Source of the DNA: Leucaena leucocephala
Lineage: Eukaryota > Streptophyta > Magnoliopsida > Fabales > Fabaceae
Reading direction: 5' to 3'
NCBI GenBank assembly: GCA_037074615.1
Contig: CM073518.1
Span: 11,608,501-11,672,500, forward strand
Length of the DNA stretch: 64,000 nt
Notes under the pieces: model-generated
Seen by the model: the letters and a program-made list of their open reading frames with translations, nothing else
What the model was told of the DNA's origin: nothing
Databases searched by the model: none
Translations under genes and position numbers: made by a program
In this document: piece after piece, positions 1 to 11,557 of the stretch
How positions within the stretch are numbered: position 1 is the stretch's first letter
How the letters are laid out: each line of letters begins with the position of its first letter

Positions 1-455
1 ACCAGCCTCCTCTTTGACGGCAGCCTCCCTGTCTTCTTATAACAGCATGACCTAATTCAAAATATGCAATTTTAGCGATTTTGTACTTTTAGTCGCTACC
101 AGATACATTTGTTGGTCGCGACCTATGAACAGTGAGAATCTTCTAGAAGAATTATGGGTCGCGACTAAATAGGACAGAGGCGTGGTTCCACTTTCATTGA
201 CTTATGATTTCTTTCCTGGTCCTTGTCCTCTTCCATGCAATTCAACATAAAAACTCACTGTAAAAGTCCAAATCAGTAGATAACAGAATATATGTAGTTG
301 GAAGAGTTATTTTACCATTTACCCTTTAATTAGCACATTACCACGCACAATCATGTAATACACAAAAGTACAATTTAAGGCATGAAATGAATGGTAAAGT
401 TATAATAAAACTCATAAAAACATCGCAGAAACCGTATACAAAATGTGTCTTATCA
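1..455 (-). mobile_element. Athila/Tat-like LTR, 5' part, cut by window edge
   Basis: This stretch aligns along its length with 24850-25331, with small indels. On the minus strand it begins TGATAAGACA directly after a GTGTGGGGGAAT purine tract, the usual layout of a PPT followed by a 3' LTR. It is therefore the start of the 3' LTR of host copy I, and the rest lies left of the window. Decayed copies of the GTCGCGAC motif lie at 92, 115 and 158, at the same 23- and 43-bp steps as in the fuller LTR. Confidence 0.7.
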
Positions 456-470
456 ATTCCCCCACACTTG
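456..470 (-). other. Polypurine tract of host copy I
   Basis: On the minus strand the purine run GTGTGGGGGAAT abuts the LTR start TGATAAGACA. The same junction recurs at 25331/25332, which supports it as the plus-strand primer site. Confidence 0.7.
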
Positions 471-1756
471 AACCTTTGTACTCCTGAACAAAGAAATGAA
501 TTACACCTAGAGCAATCACTATTAAAGCAAAGAAAAAAACATAATCCATAGTGTGACCTGAAAACAATTAATCCACCATCTTTTGGCAATGCAGAAGTGA
601 TAATGTGAGCAATGCCAAGTAATCAACTACTAAATGAAATCAACCTTAACGGTATGAGCGTAAAAGATCCTCTCAAAGGATGTAAATGTTTAGCTCTCTC
701 TATCCTCTCATTGTTAGGGTTCTTTCACTCAAATTCAAATTGGAAAACATCCTACCATATACTTGTAATGGCTTTAAATCTCAGCAACTATATAGCACTT
801 ATGCAAAGAATCAAGAGGTCTTTTAGGGTTGTAATGATGGAGATGGGCTACATGGAATGGAATATGAAGAATAGAAAGTACTACGTGCATTTAACAATAA
901 ATATGTAGCATGAATTCATGTCTCTAAAGATCTAGAAGTGATAATTGTGCTAATAAGAGTTAATAATAGTGCCTTCTTCATTTCCCTTTTCTTTTCATTT
1001 TGTTTTCTTTTCTTGCACTGTCCTCCCCTTTTTTTTCAGTGCAATATGCTCTTTTTTTTATTTGGCACCTCATGCACAGAACCTGTAGCACACATCACAA
1101 CAATAATGAATTTTTGACATGAATAGAATTTTGCAACTGAAGTTTATGCATATATTACTTTCTATATAAATGATGGATGAAAGAAAAATGATGGGCTCAA
1201 AGGGGGTGACTAAAGATATAATATGTAGTGGGCTTGTGTTTGGGATAAAAGGGTTTAGAAATGAATGCCTCTATCACGTTCAATTCATAAATGCACAAGT
1301 TATTCTCAACTCAAAGCCAAGACAAGTTCTAAAGGATATAAAACCAATTGAATAATCACTCAATATAGAAATTTAGGCCGAGAATCCTTCCAACTAGGGT
1401 TTTGATCTAAATTTCTTATAACCTAAAGTCTCAAACAAAATTCATCATTCACTAGGCATTAGAACACTTATCACAACTAAAAAGCCTCTAAACGATAATT
1501 TAAAAGTTTCAAAGTAATCACTCAGAATCATGTAATAATCTCAAATTCAATAGCAAAAGTTTAGGTATTTCAAATTCAATTTCCAAGATTCTCAAGGAAA
1601 AATTCAAGTGTGGCAATGGTTTCGAAGGACTAAAAAGGATTTGAAATAAGGGGACAATGAATCATTTGTGAAAGCATCTTTGTTGTTCAAAAGGAATCCT
1701 TCTTTCCAGCATTGCACACGGCAAAGAGAAGGTAACTAGACATTTTTCAAAAGACG

Positions 1757-1961
1757 GTCGCGACTGAAAACGCTTAAGGTCGTGACCATTTTTCACAGGC
1801 GTGCATGCTCAGAAACTTTCAAACATTGGTCGCGACTAATGAAATTGCCTATCGCGACTCAAATACAAAGAGGGGAACAGTAGCGACAAATAAGGTACTA
1901 TAGTCGTGTCTCAAATCGACAGAGAGTTATTATCACAACCATAAAGCACACAGGTCGTGAT
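1757..1961. repeat. GTCGCGAC array, decayed, host copy I
   Basis: Eight motif positions start at 1757, 1779, 1829, 1851, 1880, 1903, 1932 and 1954. The steps are 22, 50, 22, 29, 23, 29 and 22. Most copies differ from the palindrome by CpG-type transitions such as GTCGTGAC. The array corresponds site by site to 26613-26889. Confidence 0.85.
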
Positions 1962-2182
1962 GGTAGTTTACAGAGAGCATGCTAGTCCAAAATTTCGTCA
2001 TAGAGACTAACAAGTGGCAGTTTTTAAAGTCCAAAAATGGTTTTCACGCTAAATCCTTTTTATCAATTAACAATTTTGTTTAAGGTGGAGGTCCAATTTT
2101 TAGGAATTCACCACATGTTAAGATCAAAAACAAAAATTTTGTGATGAAAGATTGGATTAAATACAAAAGCAAAAGTAAAACA

Positions 2183-2200
2183 TCCTCCCCCACACTTAAA
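2183..2200 (-). other. Second, internal PPT-like tract
   Basis: Minus strand AAGTGTGGGGGAGGA followed by TGTTTTAC looks like a PPT/LTR junction. It recurs at 27084-27101, about 1.75 kb upstream (in the sense of transcription) of the LTR-adjacent PPT. It could be a central PPT or the fossil edge of an older LTR. Confidence 0.45.
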
Positions 2201-2631
2201 CTTGACAGTGTCCTCACTGTCAACAAAACCAGAGAAATTGATAATGTTATGAGTTAAATCTAGCGTCAATACAGTAGGTAATCATAACGCTTAATGCAAT
2301 TTTCACAATTAAGCCCGCAGTCACATTTAAGTCATACAAAGCAATACAAGTAAAGCAAAGATGACAGGATAGGTAAGCATGTGAGAGTGCGGATGGAAAG
2401 GTATCCATTGAAGAGTGTGCTACACATGGATAGTAACGGGGAAGTGGAACAAAGCAGAAATAATCCTAGAATAAATAGAAATAAACTGAAGATAAAAAGA
2501 ACTAAACTGGAAATGAAATCTAATCTACTGAATCATCTCTTTCCTATACTCAACCTAACATAGCAAACATCATAAATAGAATAATGTGTAAAGGTAGGAG
2601 ATAGGAAAGAGATAACCTGGCCTCAAGGTGG

Positions 2632-2884
2632 CGGGGGAAACTCAAAAAACTTTGAGAGACAGGTGTTTGATTGGACGATCTCCCCCATTGCTTTCGTTCT
2701 CTACTTTAAAGTTTGACAATCGTGCATTCTGTACTGAAATTCATCGAAGCTGCTTGTGTTGAATCTTCCCTCTTTAAACTTGAACTTTCCCAACTGTGGT
2801 TGGCATGTAGCAGCAACAGAGTTGGGAGGTTTTCCCTTTACATCCTTCGTACATTCCTTGAGTTTGCTCTGATCCAGCCTGTGT
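2632..2884 (-). pseudogene. Conserved unknown ORF of host copy I, C-terminal part
   Basis: Read on the minus strand this continues the frame that begins at 23542. The two halves were split by element A, which duplicated TGTGT. It aligns with the ORF ending at 29868 in copy II, with many conservative changes, one in-frame 3-bp indel, and the same stop after a run of prolines. One TAG replaces a tryptophan codon. The function is not recognised. It is rich in Lys and has a GKFKFKEGRF-like block. Confidence 0.6.
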
Positions 2885-4311
2885 TGTAATATCCCAATTT
2901 TCAGGCCAGAGACTTAGTAAGTAGCCTGAAAAAGATATATCCCTTTGAGCAGAAGTTCCAAAAACATACATAAGGTTTTTAGGGACTAAACTGCAAATAA
3001 GTGAAAGTCCAGGTTATGTGTAAATAGTGAAAGTCCCTAGGGATATGATGGCCATTCATGCAAAGAAGGGATTAAATTGCAAAAGAAAGAAAATGTAGGG
3101 ACTTAGATGTAATTATGGAAAGTATAAAGCCAAAAAGGAAAAGTAGACAAAAAGGTGGGGTCCTTAAGTGTAATTTTAGCCAAATAAAAAGGGACTTAAA
3201 TGAAAAGAAGAAAAGTTCCTTGGGGCTAAAGTATAATTAAAGAAAGTCAGGCCGGAAGTGGTTTGGACTGTCCGAAAGCATTTCAGCCCCAGATTTCACC
3301 AGTAGAGAGAACAAGTGACGCTCAGTAATCTGGCTTAATACAGGAATTTTTCAAGACTCCAGATAGCCAGAATTGATCTGATAGTCCAAGAGTTATAAAA
3401 ATTCCTACCGGATATCCTAGATTTCAGATCTAAGTGAGAAAATACAGGATGATGCATCCTTATGGGGCGGATGTCGGGAAACTGACAGAATACTGATAGG
3501 AGGCCTGTAGAAAAAGTTATTCGCAAATTAGAAAATCCAGACGGGAGTGTGAGGCCTCCGGGTATCCGATAGGGAGATTTATTGGTATTTGAAAAGGGAC
3601 TGAATGAGTTCGGATGACCTCAGTCAGATGACTGATATGACTCACAGGGATGCCTGAACACCGCAGGCCAGTGTATCAGACAGAAGGAGCCGGTGTCCGG
3701 ATATGTGTATAAACGGTGAATAATAGATAAAATATTCAATAATCATTGACAAGGGAGGATTCCTCGTAATGCGTGCCATGAAGGTAATGGACCCTGAGAG
3801 GCCCAATAATGGCGCCAACAAAGGCCCAGTAAGACCCAAGATGATATTCCCAGGCCCAAAAACGTAGGCCCAGTGATATGTGAGAAAAAGTGGCATTAAA
3901 ATACTATTTTAATGCTGTTTCAATAAAGTAAAGTTACTCGGTCGGCACGATTACTGAGGAAGTGATCAGATAAAGTCCGGGACTTATCTGGATAGCATTG
4001 GAAGGCGTGAAAGGTCCCTTCCAGGTGCCACATGGCGCAATCTTAGAGGCAGAAGAAAAGTTGAGGACACGTATTACGATGCAAGACTCTGGACCGGTAC
4101 TGGATTGGACTGAACTGCTGAGTCAGCTGATGAGGTGTCCAGGAATCGTGACATGTGAAGAATGTGGCGATGAGGTGTCTCGGTGAGGTGTCCTGGATGA
4201 TGTCATGCATGATGCAGTAAAAAGAAATAAAGAAAAATAGAAAAATCCAGGAAAAACCAGGACCACATGTTCATATGGCTTCAAAATTACAGAAATGCCA
4301 TCCATTAAAGC

Positions 4312-4319
4312 TATAAATA
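4312..4319 (+). promoter_or_regulatory. TATA box of LTR promoter (element A)
   Basis: TATAAATA followed by a pyrimidine-rich CCCCCTTCCCC stretch and then, about 45 bp on, a GA-rich leader. The same arrangement recurs in nearly every LTR here, which supports it as the U3 promoter. Confidence 0.75.
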
Positions 4320-4360
4320 CCCCCTTCCCCTCCCATTTTATACATCCCACGTTTTTGGCA

Positions 4361-4412
4361 AGAAAAGAGAGAGAAAGAAGAGAGAGAAGGAGAAAGAAAG
4401 AAAGAAAGGAAG
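4361..4412 (+). repeat. GA-rich leader tract
   Basis: An AGAGAGAAAG-type purine tract lies just downstream of the TATA box and probably forms the 5' end of the LTR transcript. Equivalent tracts occur at 16321-16395, 19325-19385, 33426-33472 and, as CT on the plus strand, at 35455-35505, 40140-40195 and 60340-60400. Confidence 0.7.
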
Positions 4413-4676
4413 TTCTGGTGGAGTTGGAAGCAGTATAGAAGTTCTGGAGTTCTGCTTTTGAGGTAGTAACTAATCCTAGCTCTTATGTAATGTCTTTGTG
4501 ATTTGTTGTGCTATTGTTTGGTTGGATTGTTGTCTTATATGTTATGCTTGAAGCTCTATTACAATGCTATGATCATATGTTATTGAATATGGAAGCACGC
4601 AGCATACTTATCTGTACACAATCACAAGCAAGCACCTTCACTCTGCATTACATATATTGTTATGATTATTACTACT

Positions 4677-4694
4677 GAGATTCCCCCGAATCTC
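4677..4694 (+). other. Conserved LTR hairpin GAGATTC-CCCC-GAATCTC
   Basis: A perfect 7-bp inverted repeat with a 4-base loop lies about 360 bp downstream of the TATA box. Homologous hairpins lie at 6591-6608, 16665-16682, 21760-21779, 33737-33754, 35166-35183, 39851-39868, 44008-44025, 47024-47041, 56771-56788, 60050-60067 and 63340-63357. Loops vary and some stem changes are compensatory. Confidence 0.7.
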
Positions 4695-5397
4695 ATTCCC
4701 GATATATAACATTACAGGGGAGGTTCTGTCAAAATAAAATCTGGAAATTTTAAGAGACGCCGTTATGCTGCTAAAATTCCGGCAAGGAAGCAGGAACAGG
4801 GAAAGGAACTGATGCGTACTGTGTACGTAGTGCTGTCTAAGGAGGCTGGAAGTGAGTGGACCCAGCAGGTTCATCCAGTCTTTCCTGGGTACTACGTAGA
4901 ATGGTAGTTCTCATGAGGGAATTACCGAATCGGTACAACATCGGTTACTTTCTAAAGAAGAATTGTAGCAGTTATGCTGCCGGATTTTAGGCAGGAAAAG
5001 ATGTAATAGAAATATGATAATTTGCTGTATGCCTTGTTGTATGACATTTTATTATTTAATAATAAATGTTGTTTGGCATGTTCAATTTGTGAATGGGGAA
5101 TTAAGGGAGAAATTCGCAGGTCCTGAGGTAGCAGTGTTATGGCCTCAGTTTGACCTAGTAAACGAAGGAGTTTGGCTACGAAATTTGGCAGGCCAGTCGT
5201 ACACATCTGGGGCGTTACGTGGATAGGTAATAAGCCTCATTTGGAGGTGTAGAACAAGATAAATTAATTTTCAAATTAAAGGTCCAGAATAAGGAACTTA
5301 AGAGTGAAATTTTAAATTTCTGGGCTTAAGTTAAGATATATCAAGCTAATATCGCTTCCGCAAGTGTACTTTGAGGAGTCTAAGGGAGGATGTTTCA

Positions 5398-5537
5398 TTC
5401 TAGCTCAGTGATGCTCTGAAATAGTTAAGATGTGTGGTATGTGGTATGGGTTATCCTAATTATTTTACATGTGTGCATATATTGTTGTGCATATATATGA
5501 CAGGATTTCCCAATTCTAGAAAAAGAAGTGGAAGTCA
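5398..5537 (+). other. Leader of element A with primer-binding site deleted
   Basis: The TGGTATCAGAGC site seen after the LTR in elements E and H is absent. The first bases after the LTR match a part of the element E leader that lies about 90-100 bp past its primer-binding site. The simplest reading is a deletion that removed the site. Confidence 0.6.
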
Positions 5538-5887
5538 TGGTTAATACAAGAAGAACGGTTAGACCCGAAGTAGTAGAGCCTCTGGATGAGGGTATTAATA
5601 GTCAGATAGACCCTATGCAAGTTATTCTAGATAGGCTAGAATAGCAACATCATGCGATAGATGAGATGCGGGTAGCCCAGGCTCACCAAGATCAAGAACG
5701 AGATTCTGCTATCGCTACGGTGGTTGCTGCTGCAGTTGCTAGCTTACAGCAGTCTGAGAAAGAGGTAGTACCAGAGAATAATGTAGAACCTGAACCTTAG
5801 CCAGATCATGAGCAGACTGGAATGAATAGACATCAGGGGTTTATAGGAAATGACAATAACCAGGAAAGTCTGCAAACATGGATGGAA
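5538..5887 (+). pseudogene. gag: gag, N-terminal part (element A)
   Basis: The frame starts MVNTRR, like the MVRTRR start at 58697. It continues with a Gln- and Glu-rich predicted coiled coil (residues about 25-75) that matches the gag N-termini of elements E and H. Two in-frame TAG codons interrupt it. It stops at 5887, where a solo LTR inserted and duplicated TGGAA; the frame resumes at 11558. Gag would form the cytoplasmic virus-like particle, but this copy is dead. Confidence 0.8.
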
Positions 5888-6965
5888 TGAAACATCCTTC
5901 CTTAGACCCCTCAGAGTACACTTGCGGAAGCAATATTAGCTTGATTATATCTTAACTTAAGCCCAGAAATTCAAAATTTTACTTTTAAGTTCCTTATTCT
6001 GGACCTTTAATTTGAAAATTAATTTATCTCATTTTGCACATCTAAATGAGGCTTATTACCTATCCACATAAAGCCCCAGATGTGTACGACTGGCCTGCCA
6101 AATTTCATAGTCAAACTCCTTTGTCTACTAGGTCAAACTGAGGTCAAAACACTGCTACCTCAGGACCTGCGAATTTCTCTTTTAATTCATCATTCACAAA
6201 TTGAACATGCCAAACAATATTTATTATTAAATAATAAAATGTCATACAACAAGGCATACATCAAATTCTCATATTTCTATTACATCTTTCCCTGCCTAAA
6301 ATCCGGCAGCACAATCGCTACATTCCGTCTGTAGAAAGTAACCGATCTTGTACCGATTCGGTAATTCCCGTAGGAACTACCATTCTACGTAAGTACCTAG
6401 GAAAGACTGGATGAACCGGCTAGGTCCACTCACTTCCAGCCTCCTTAGACAGCACCTATGTACACAGTACGTATCAGTTCCTTTCTTTGTTCCTTCTTTG
6501 TTGCCAGAATTTTGGCAGCCTAACGGCGTCTCTTAAAATTTCCAGATTTTATTTTGACAGAACCTCCCCTGTAATGTTATATATGAGAATGAGATTCGGG
6601 CGAATCTCAGTAGTAATAATCATAACAATATATGTAATGCAGAGTGACAGTGCTTTGCTTGTGATTGTGTATAGATAAGTATGCAGCGTGCTTCCATATT
6701 CAATAACATATGATCATAGCATTGTAATAGAGCTTCAAGCATAACATATAAGACAACAATCCAACCAAACAATAGCACAACAACTCACAAAGACATTACA
6801 TAAGAGCTAGGATTAGTTACTACCTCAAAAGCAGAGCTTCAGAACTTCTCTACTACTTCCAACTTCACCAGAACTTCCTTACTTCTTTCTTTCTCTCACT
6901 TTCTCTCTCAAGAACTTCTTTCTTCCTCTCTTTCTTGCTTGTGCCAAAATGAGGAGCTAGGGGGG

Positions 6966-6973
6966 TATTTATA
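6966..6973 (-). promoter_or_regulatory. TATA box of solo LTR
   Basis: TATAAATACCCCCC on the minus strand, followed downstream (lower coordinates) by the GA-rich leader of this LTR family. Confidence 0.7.
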
Positions 6974-7972
6974 GTGTTGAGCAATGGCAATCTTGTAATT
7001 TTGAAGACTTATGATCCTGTGGTCCTGGTTTTTCCTGAATTTCCTATTTTTCTTTATTCCTTTTACTGCATCATGCATGACATCATCTCCATGCCACCTC
7101 ATGGGACACCTCATCATGCACATTTCTTGAAACATCCTCCTTTATATCTCTCAAAGTACTCTTGCTATAGCTCTCTTAAAGTGGATTATATCTCTCTTGC
7201 CAAAAATTCTGGTAGAAAATAAATGTACTGATTCGGTAATTCCCCATGAGAACTACCATTCTACGCAAGCACCCAGGAAAGACTGGATGAACCGGCTAGG
7301 TCCACTCACTTCCAGCCTCCTTAGACAGCACCTACGTACACAGTACTTTGTATAGTCTACCAGCACAACGGTATTTTCTAACAAATATCTTTAAGTCTTA
7401 ACCTCAAAAATATGAATTTCCAAGTGTTGGGCTTTCGGTTACTGTTCACTGCCACTATTCACTGGGTAATTCCAGATTACAACCTGAACTTTGGAAATTC
7501 ATAACTAAATCTAGAAAAATCATTTTAAGGTGATTCCAATTTCTAATGACAGCTCTTTCATTTAAATTTTAGATAAAAATATGAAAATGAGATCTTCTTG
7601 TCCAGATCAAATCAGTTTATTCGTTGAATTTTACTGTTCATTTGGTAAATCTGGAAATTCCAGTTTCTTTGCCCCATTTTCAAAAATTCATTTCTCCTTG
7701 TATACTTATCCAATTGAGTTGAATCACATATGGATTTAAATCTCCATATGTCTACTTTAATATCTAAAAATTTCGAGGAAAAACTCATTCGTTTACTATA
7801 TGAAATTAGCGCATGAACCTCACTGCCTCTGAGTAGTCGTTTTACCTTATTCCAGATTTCAACTCCTAACTTTGAAAAATCATAACAATTCGAGTTCTTA
7901 ACCAAATGAGGCGTTCTTGGTGTCCATGTAAAGCTCTAGATCTTAGCTATGTTCATGCCAAATTTTAATACG

Positions 7973-8004
7973 TGCATGATAACATGTTAACATGTTATCA
8001 TGCA
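7973..8004. repeat. 32-bp perfect palindrome
   Basis: Two inverted copies of AACATGTTATCATGCA meet without a spacer, and a third copy lies at 8048-8063. The outer copies would form 16-bp terminal inverted repeats of a 91-bp unit (7973-8063). I see no equivalent in the sister LTR at 19662-22371. Confidence 0.85.
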
Positions 8005-8838
8005 AGTAATATAAACTATAAGGTTATGCATGTTTGATTGAATGCCTAACATGTTATCATGCAATGGGAGCTAATTCATGCTTATACATAAGCAATTCTA
8101 ATATGCATATTGTCATGACATATATTGCAAGGAGTATCACATACTCATATCACATCATTATCATCATCACACAACATTCCATGCTCAACCAAACCTTCAT
8201 GCATAACAAGTAAGCAAAACAATCAAAGCACATAAGTTTATAGTTAGATATTCTTGCTACCTCTTGTAGATCCTTGTTCCTTTCCTTCTTGTAATGGTCT
8301 TTCCTTGCCACAAATGTCAAAACCTAGGCATTACAAGATAATTACCAAATTATAACTCCATTCCAAACAAAATCCAAGTCTAGTTTCAATAAGCTCCCTT
8401 TTTCCAAAAATTCCCATTTTGGTTCCAATGCTTCCCATACTTGTTCCTCCACTTTACCCCCACACAAAATCTCATTTTAAGACCATTGGAAGCATCAAAA
8501 TTATGAAATTCAAATCACTGTTCACGCGAGTGAACAGTACCCGTGAGGAATTTCCAACATTATAACCTTTAATTTCAATGGTTTCCAAGGTTTAAAACCT
8601 TTCCAATCCTACACAAAATCATCATATAAACTCAATGGAAGCATTAAATCATTGAAATTCCATTTTCTTCTATTATGAACAGTGCAAACCGAAATGGTAA
8701 AGTGAAGAGCATCAACTCACCTTACTTGCTCTTTCAAGACCCTTGCTTCTTCCTTGCTTTCTTCCACTTTCTTTCTCTAGAACTCACTTCTCTCTCTAAA
8801 GGAGCTCTTGGGTGTGAAGAATGAATGGAAAGGGGGGG

Positions 8839-8846
8839 TATTTATA
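8839..8846 (-). promoter_or_regulatory. TATA box of Z-type solo LTR
   Basis: TATAAATACCCCCCC on the minus strand; it matches 20560-20567 in the sister LTR. Confidence 0.7.
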
Positions 8847-11557
8847 GCAAAAGTCATGTGCCATTTGAAGGCCAAGATCACTTTGGAAACTATTTGATCT
8901 AATGGTTAAAGGTTTGATCTTGGAATGTCTTTTCACTTTTCACTCAAGACCTTACCACCATGACATCACTAGCATGGCACCACTTGGGACATCTAAGACT
9001 ACTTCTTGGCGCCAATTTTTTAGTCCATATGGGTCCCACCATGTGCCAAACCTAATCCTTACTTTATTCTCTTTTTCTTTATTTCCAAAAATCCATAAAA
9101 TATTTTATTTTTGGACTTGGGCTTCAAGATAACTTTTGGGCCTTATTGGGCTAGCCTAGGATGACATGTTGGACCTCTTTTAGGTCCAATAGCCAATTGG
9201 CCCAAATCCCAATGTAATTTCCTTCTACCGATATCCGTAAATTACCCTGATCTTAGCATAAATGCTAATCACCTCTTTTAATTGTTCTAACATTTTTAGA
9301 AATTCATTCTAATATAAAATGAATTTTCTACAAAGTTTCATAATTTTCTGAGACCCAGAAGTCCTGTTAAAAATTATATACGTTTCCTTTAACCCTTTAT
9401 CGGTGCCCTTTTTCACCGTAAATTCCATAATTAATTCTACAGGACTCCTTTTTGACTTCTGTCAACTCCATAAATTCTCATATTAATTATAATAATTTAC
9501 TATCAAATTTCCTCTGATATCCATCCATTGTGCGAAATGACCAAAATGCCCTCCATCTACTTCTGGTTTCTTAGGGCATCACAGATGCATTTTCGTAATT
9601 TTGCACTTTGGCTCTTAGACTTTCTTCCTCTTCCAATTAATCCTTTTCTTTACATAAATATGGCCACATCTTTTCCTAAAAATATCATATATTTCATTTA
9701 ACCTGTACATACAACGTAGTACAGAAATTAGGGATGTTACATTTCTCACATGGCGAAATTGAAGCCTTCTTGGACACCTCATCAGCTGACTCAGCAGTTC
9801 CAGTCCAATCCAGTACCGGTCCGGTCCGATTTCCCATAAACTGGACTCACCGGCTAAGATTGTGCCACGTGTCCTTAACTTTTCTTCTGCCTCTAGGATG
9901 ACGCCATGTGGCATCTGGAAGGGACCTTTCACGCCTTCCAATGCTATCCAGATAAGTCCCAGACTTTATCTGATCACCTCCTCGGTTATCGTGCCAACCG
10001 AGTAACTTTACTTTATTGAAACAGCATTAAAATAGTATTTTAATGCCACTTTCTCTCACATACTTCATGGGCTACGTTTTTGGGCTCTGGGAACATCATC
10101 TTGGGTCTCTGATCCAGCCCAAGTACTCTGATGGCACGATTCCCAAGAAACATCCCTTGGCAAGTTACCAAAATACCCCTGAGTGCCCTTTCTTGCACTA
10201 TTTTAACCCTAAGGGTAAAATCGTCATTTTACACCCTTCTGTACTCTGTCAGGGTATATACTGACTCTAAGTAACTTTATCTGTATGTACCTTGGCTTCT
10301 GGGCCTATCTAGAATGACCAAAATGCCATTCATTCATCTGTTACCCTTTAGTACAACACCGGGGCATTTTCATAATTTCGCACTTTTCCGGGATTCTGCA
10401 GGACACTGGCCCACCTATCAGTCCAAGTGTCTTACTGGGCCTTGGTTGGCGCCATTATTGGGCCTCTCAGGGTCCATTACCTTTATGGCATGCATTACGA
10501 GGAATCTTCCTTTGTTAATGTTTATTGAATATTTTATCTATTATTCACCGTTTATACCCATATCCGGACACCGTCTCATTCTGTCCGATACACTGGCCTG
10601 CGGTGTTCAGGCATCCCTGTGAGTCATAACAGTCATCTGACTGAGGTTATCTGAACTCATTCAGTCCCTTTTCAAATACCGATAAATTTCCCTATCGGAT
10701 ACCCGGAGGCCTCACACTCCCATCTGGATTTTCTGATTTGTGAATAACTTTCTCTACAGGCCTCCTATCGGTATTCTGTCAGTTTCCTGACATCCGCCCC
10801 ATAAGGACGCATCATCCTGTATTTTCTCACCTAGATCTGAAATCTAGGATATCCGGTATGAATTTTTATAACTTTTGGACGATCAGTCCATTTCTGGCTA
10901 TCTGGAGTCTTCAAAAATTCCTGTATTAAGCTAGATTACCGAGCATCACTTGCTCTCTCTACCGGTGAAATCTGGGACTGAAATGCTTCCGGACAGTCCA
11001 AACCACTTCCGGCCTGACTTTCTTTAATTACACTTTAGCCCCAAGGAACTTTTCTTCTTTTCAATTAAGTCCCTTTTTATTTGGCTAAAATTATACTTAA
11101 GGCCACCACCTTTTTCTCTACTTTTCCTTTTTGGCTTTATACTTTCCATAATTGCACTTAAGCCCCTTCATTTTCTTTCTTTTGCAATTTAATCCATTTC
11201 CTTGCATAAATGGCCATCATATCTCTAGGGACTTTCACTATTTACACATCAGTCCCTGGACTTTTACTTATTTATAGTTTAGTCCTTAAAAACCCTCTGT
11301 ATGTTTCGGGGACTTCTGCTCAAAGGGATATTCCTCATATTCCTCATTTCGAACCTAGGTGAACTGTCCCGATTCTGTAGGTTAAAGACTTAACTCATCT
11401 TTAAATCCTGAAGGACTTAGCTTATCCCTCAGATTCCTACAAAATACAGGTAAGTGATCTGCCCATATCAGATTACTACCCTGGGACTACGGGTTTAGTA
11501 GCCTGCCCATATCAGACTGCTTCCCAGTTCTCCTAGACCAAAAATCGGGATATTACA

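Larger units (their letters stand above)
456..2884 (-). mobile_element. Internal non-coding 3' region of host copy I
   Basis: This region lies between the LTR start at 455 and the insertion point of element A at 2884. It is collinear with 25332-30110 of copy II but lacks the large ORF present there at 27244-28530. It contains a GTCGCGAC array (1757-1961), a second PPT-like run at 2183-2200 and the 3' part of a conserved ORF (2632-2884). The plus-strand frame at 612-908 has a partner at 25488-25736 only because the DNA is homologous, and I do not call it a gene. Confidence 0.65.
2885..5397 (+). mobile_element. 5' LTR of element A
   Basis: It runs from TGTAATATCC to GGATGTTTCA. It contains a TATA box at 4312-4319, a GA-rich leader at 4361-4412, a GAGATTC hairpin at 4677-4694 and the block conserved in all LTRs at about 4805-4946. 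The last 317 bp (from 5081) are of the X type, ending in a GTGTACTTTGAGGAGTCTAA-like tail. The 3' LTR of the same element has a different, Y-type, tail. Confidence 0.85.
7128..9741 (-). mobile_element. Nested solo LTR, Z subfamily
   Basis: Minus strand TGTAACATCC (9741) to GGATGTTTCA (7128), with the TTTCT duplication at 7123-7127 and 9742-9746. Removing it restores the sequence seen in sister LTRs. It belongs with 19662-22371: head TGTAACATCCCTAATTTCT, TATA box at 8839-8846 and a GTGAACAGTG inverted repeat at 8516-8539. It carries a 32-bp perfect palindrome at 7973-8004. Confidence 0.9.
5888..11557 (-). mobile_element. Solo LTR (X tail) inside gag of element A
   Basis: On the minus strand it runs from TGTAATATCC (11557) to GGATGTTTCA (5888), flanked by TGGAA at 5883-5887 and 11558-11562. 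It is 5.7 kb long only because a second solo LTR (7128-9741) sits inside. Without that insert and its duplication it is about 3.05 kb. No internal region is present, so it arose by LTR-LTR recombination. Confidence 0.9.

Noticed and set aside
612..908. Plus-strand frame of 98 codons with a homologue at 25488-25736
   Set aside because: The similarity is explained by the two host copies being homologous DNA. The frame is antisense to the element, the second copy is cut short by a stop, and no domain is visible.
7612..7905. Antisense 97-codon frame in the Z-type LTR
   Set aside because: No recognisable domain, low complexity, and not kept in the sister LTR.
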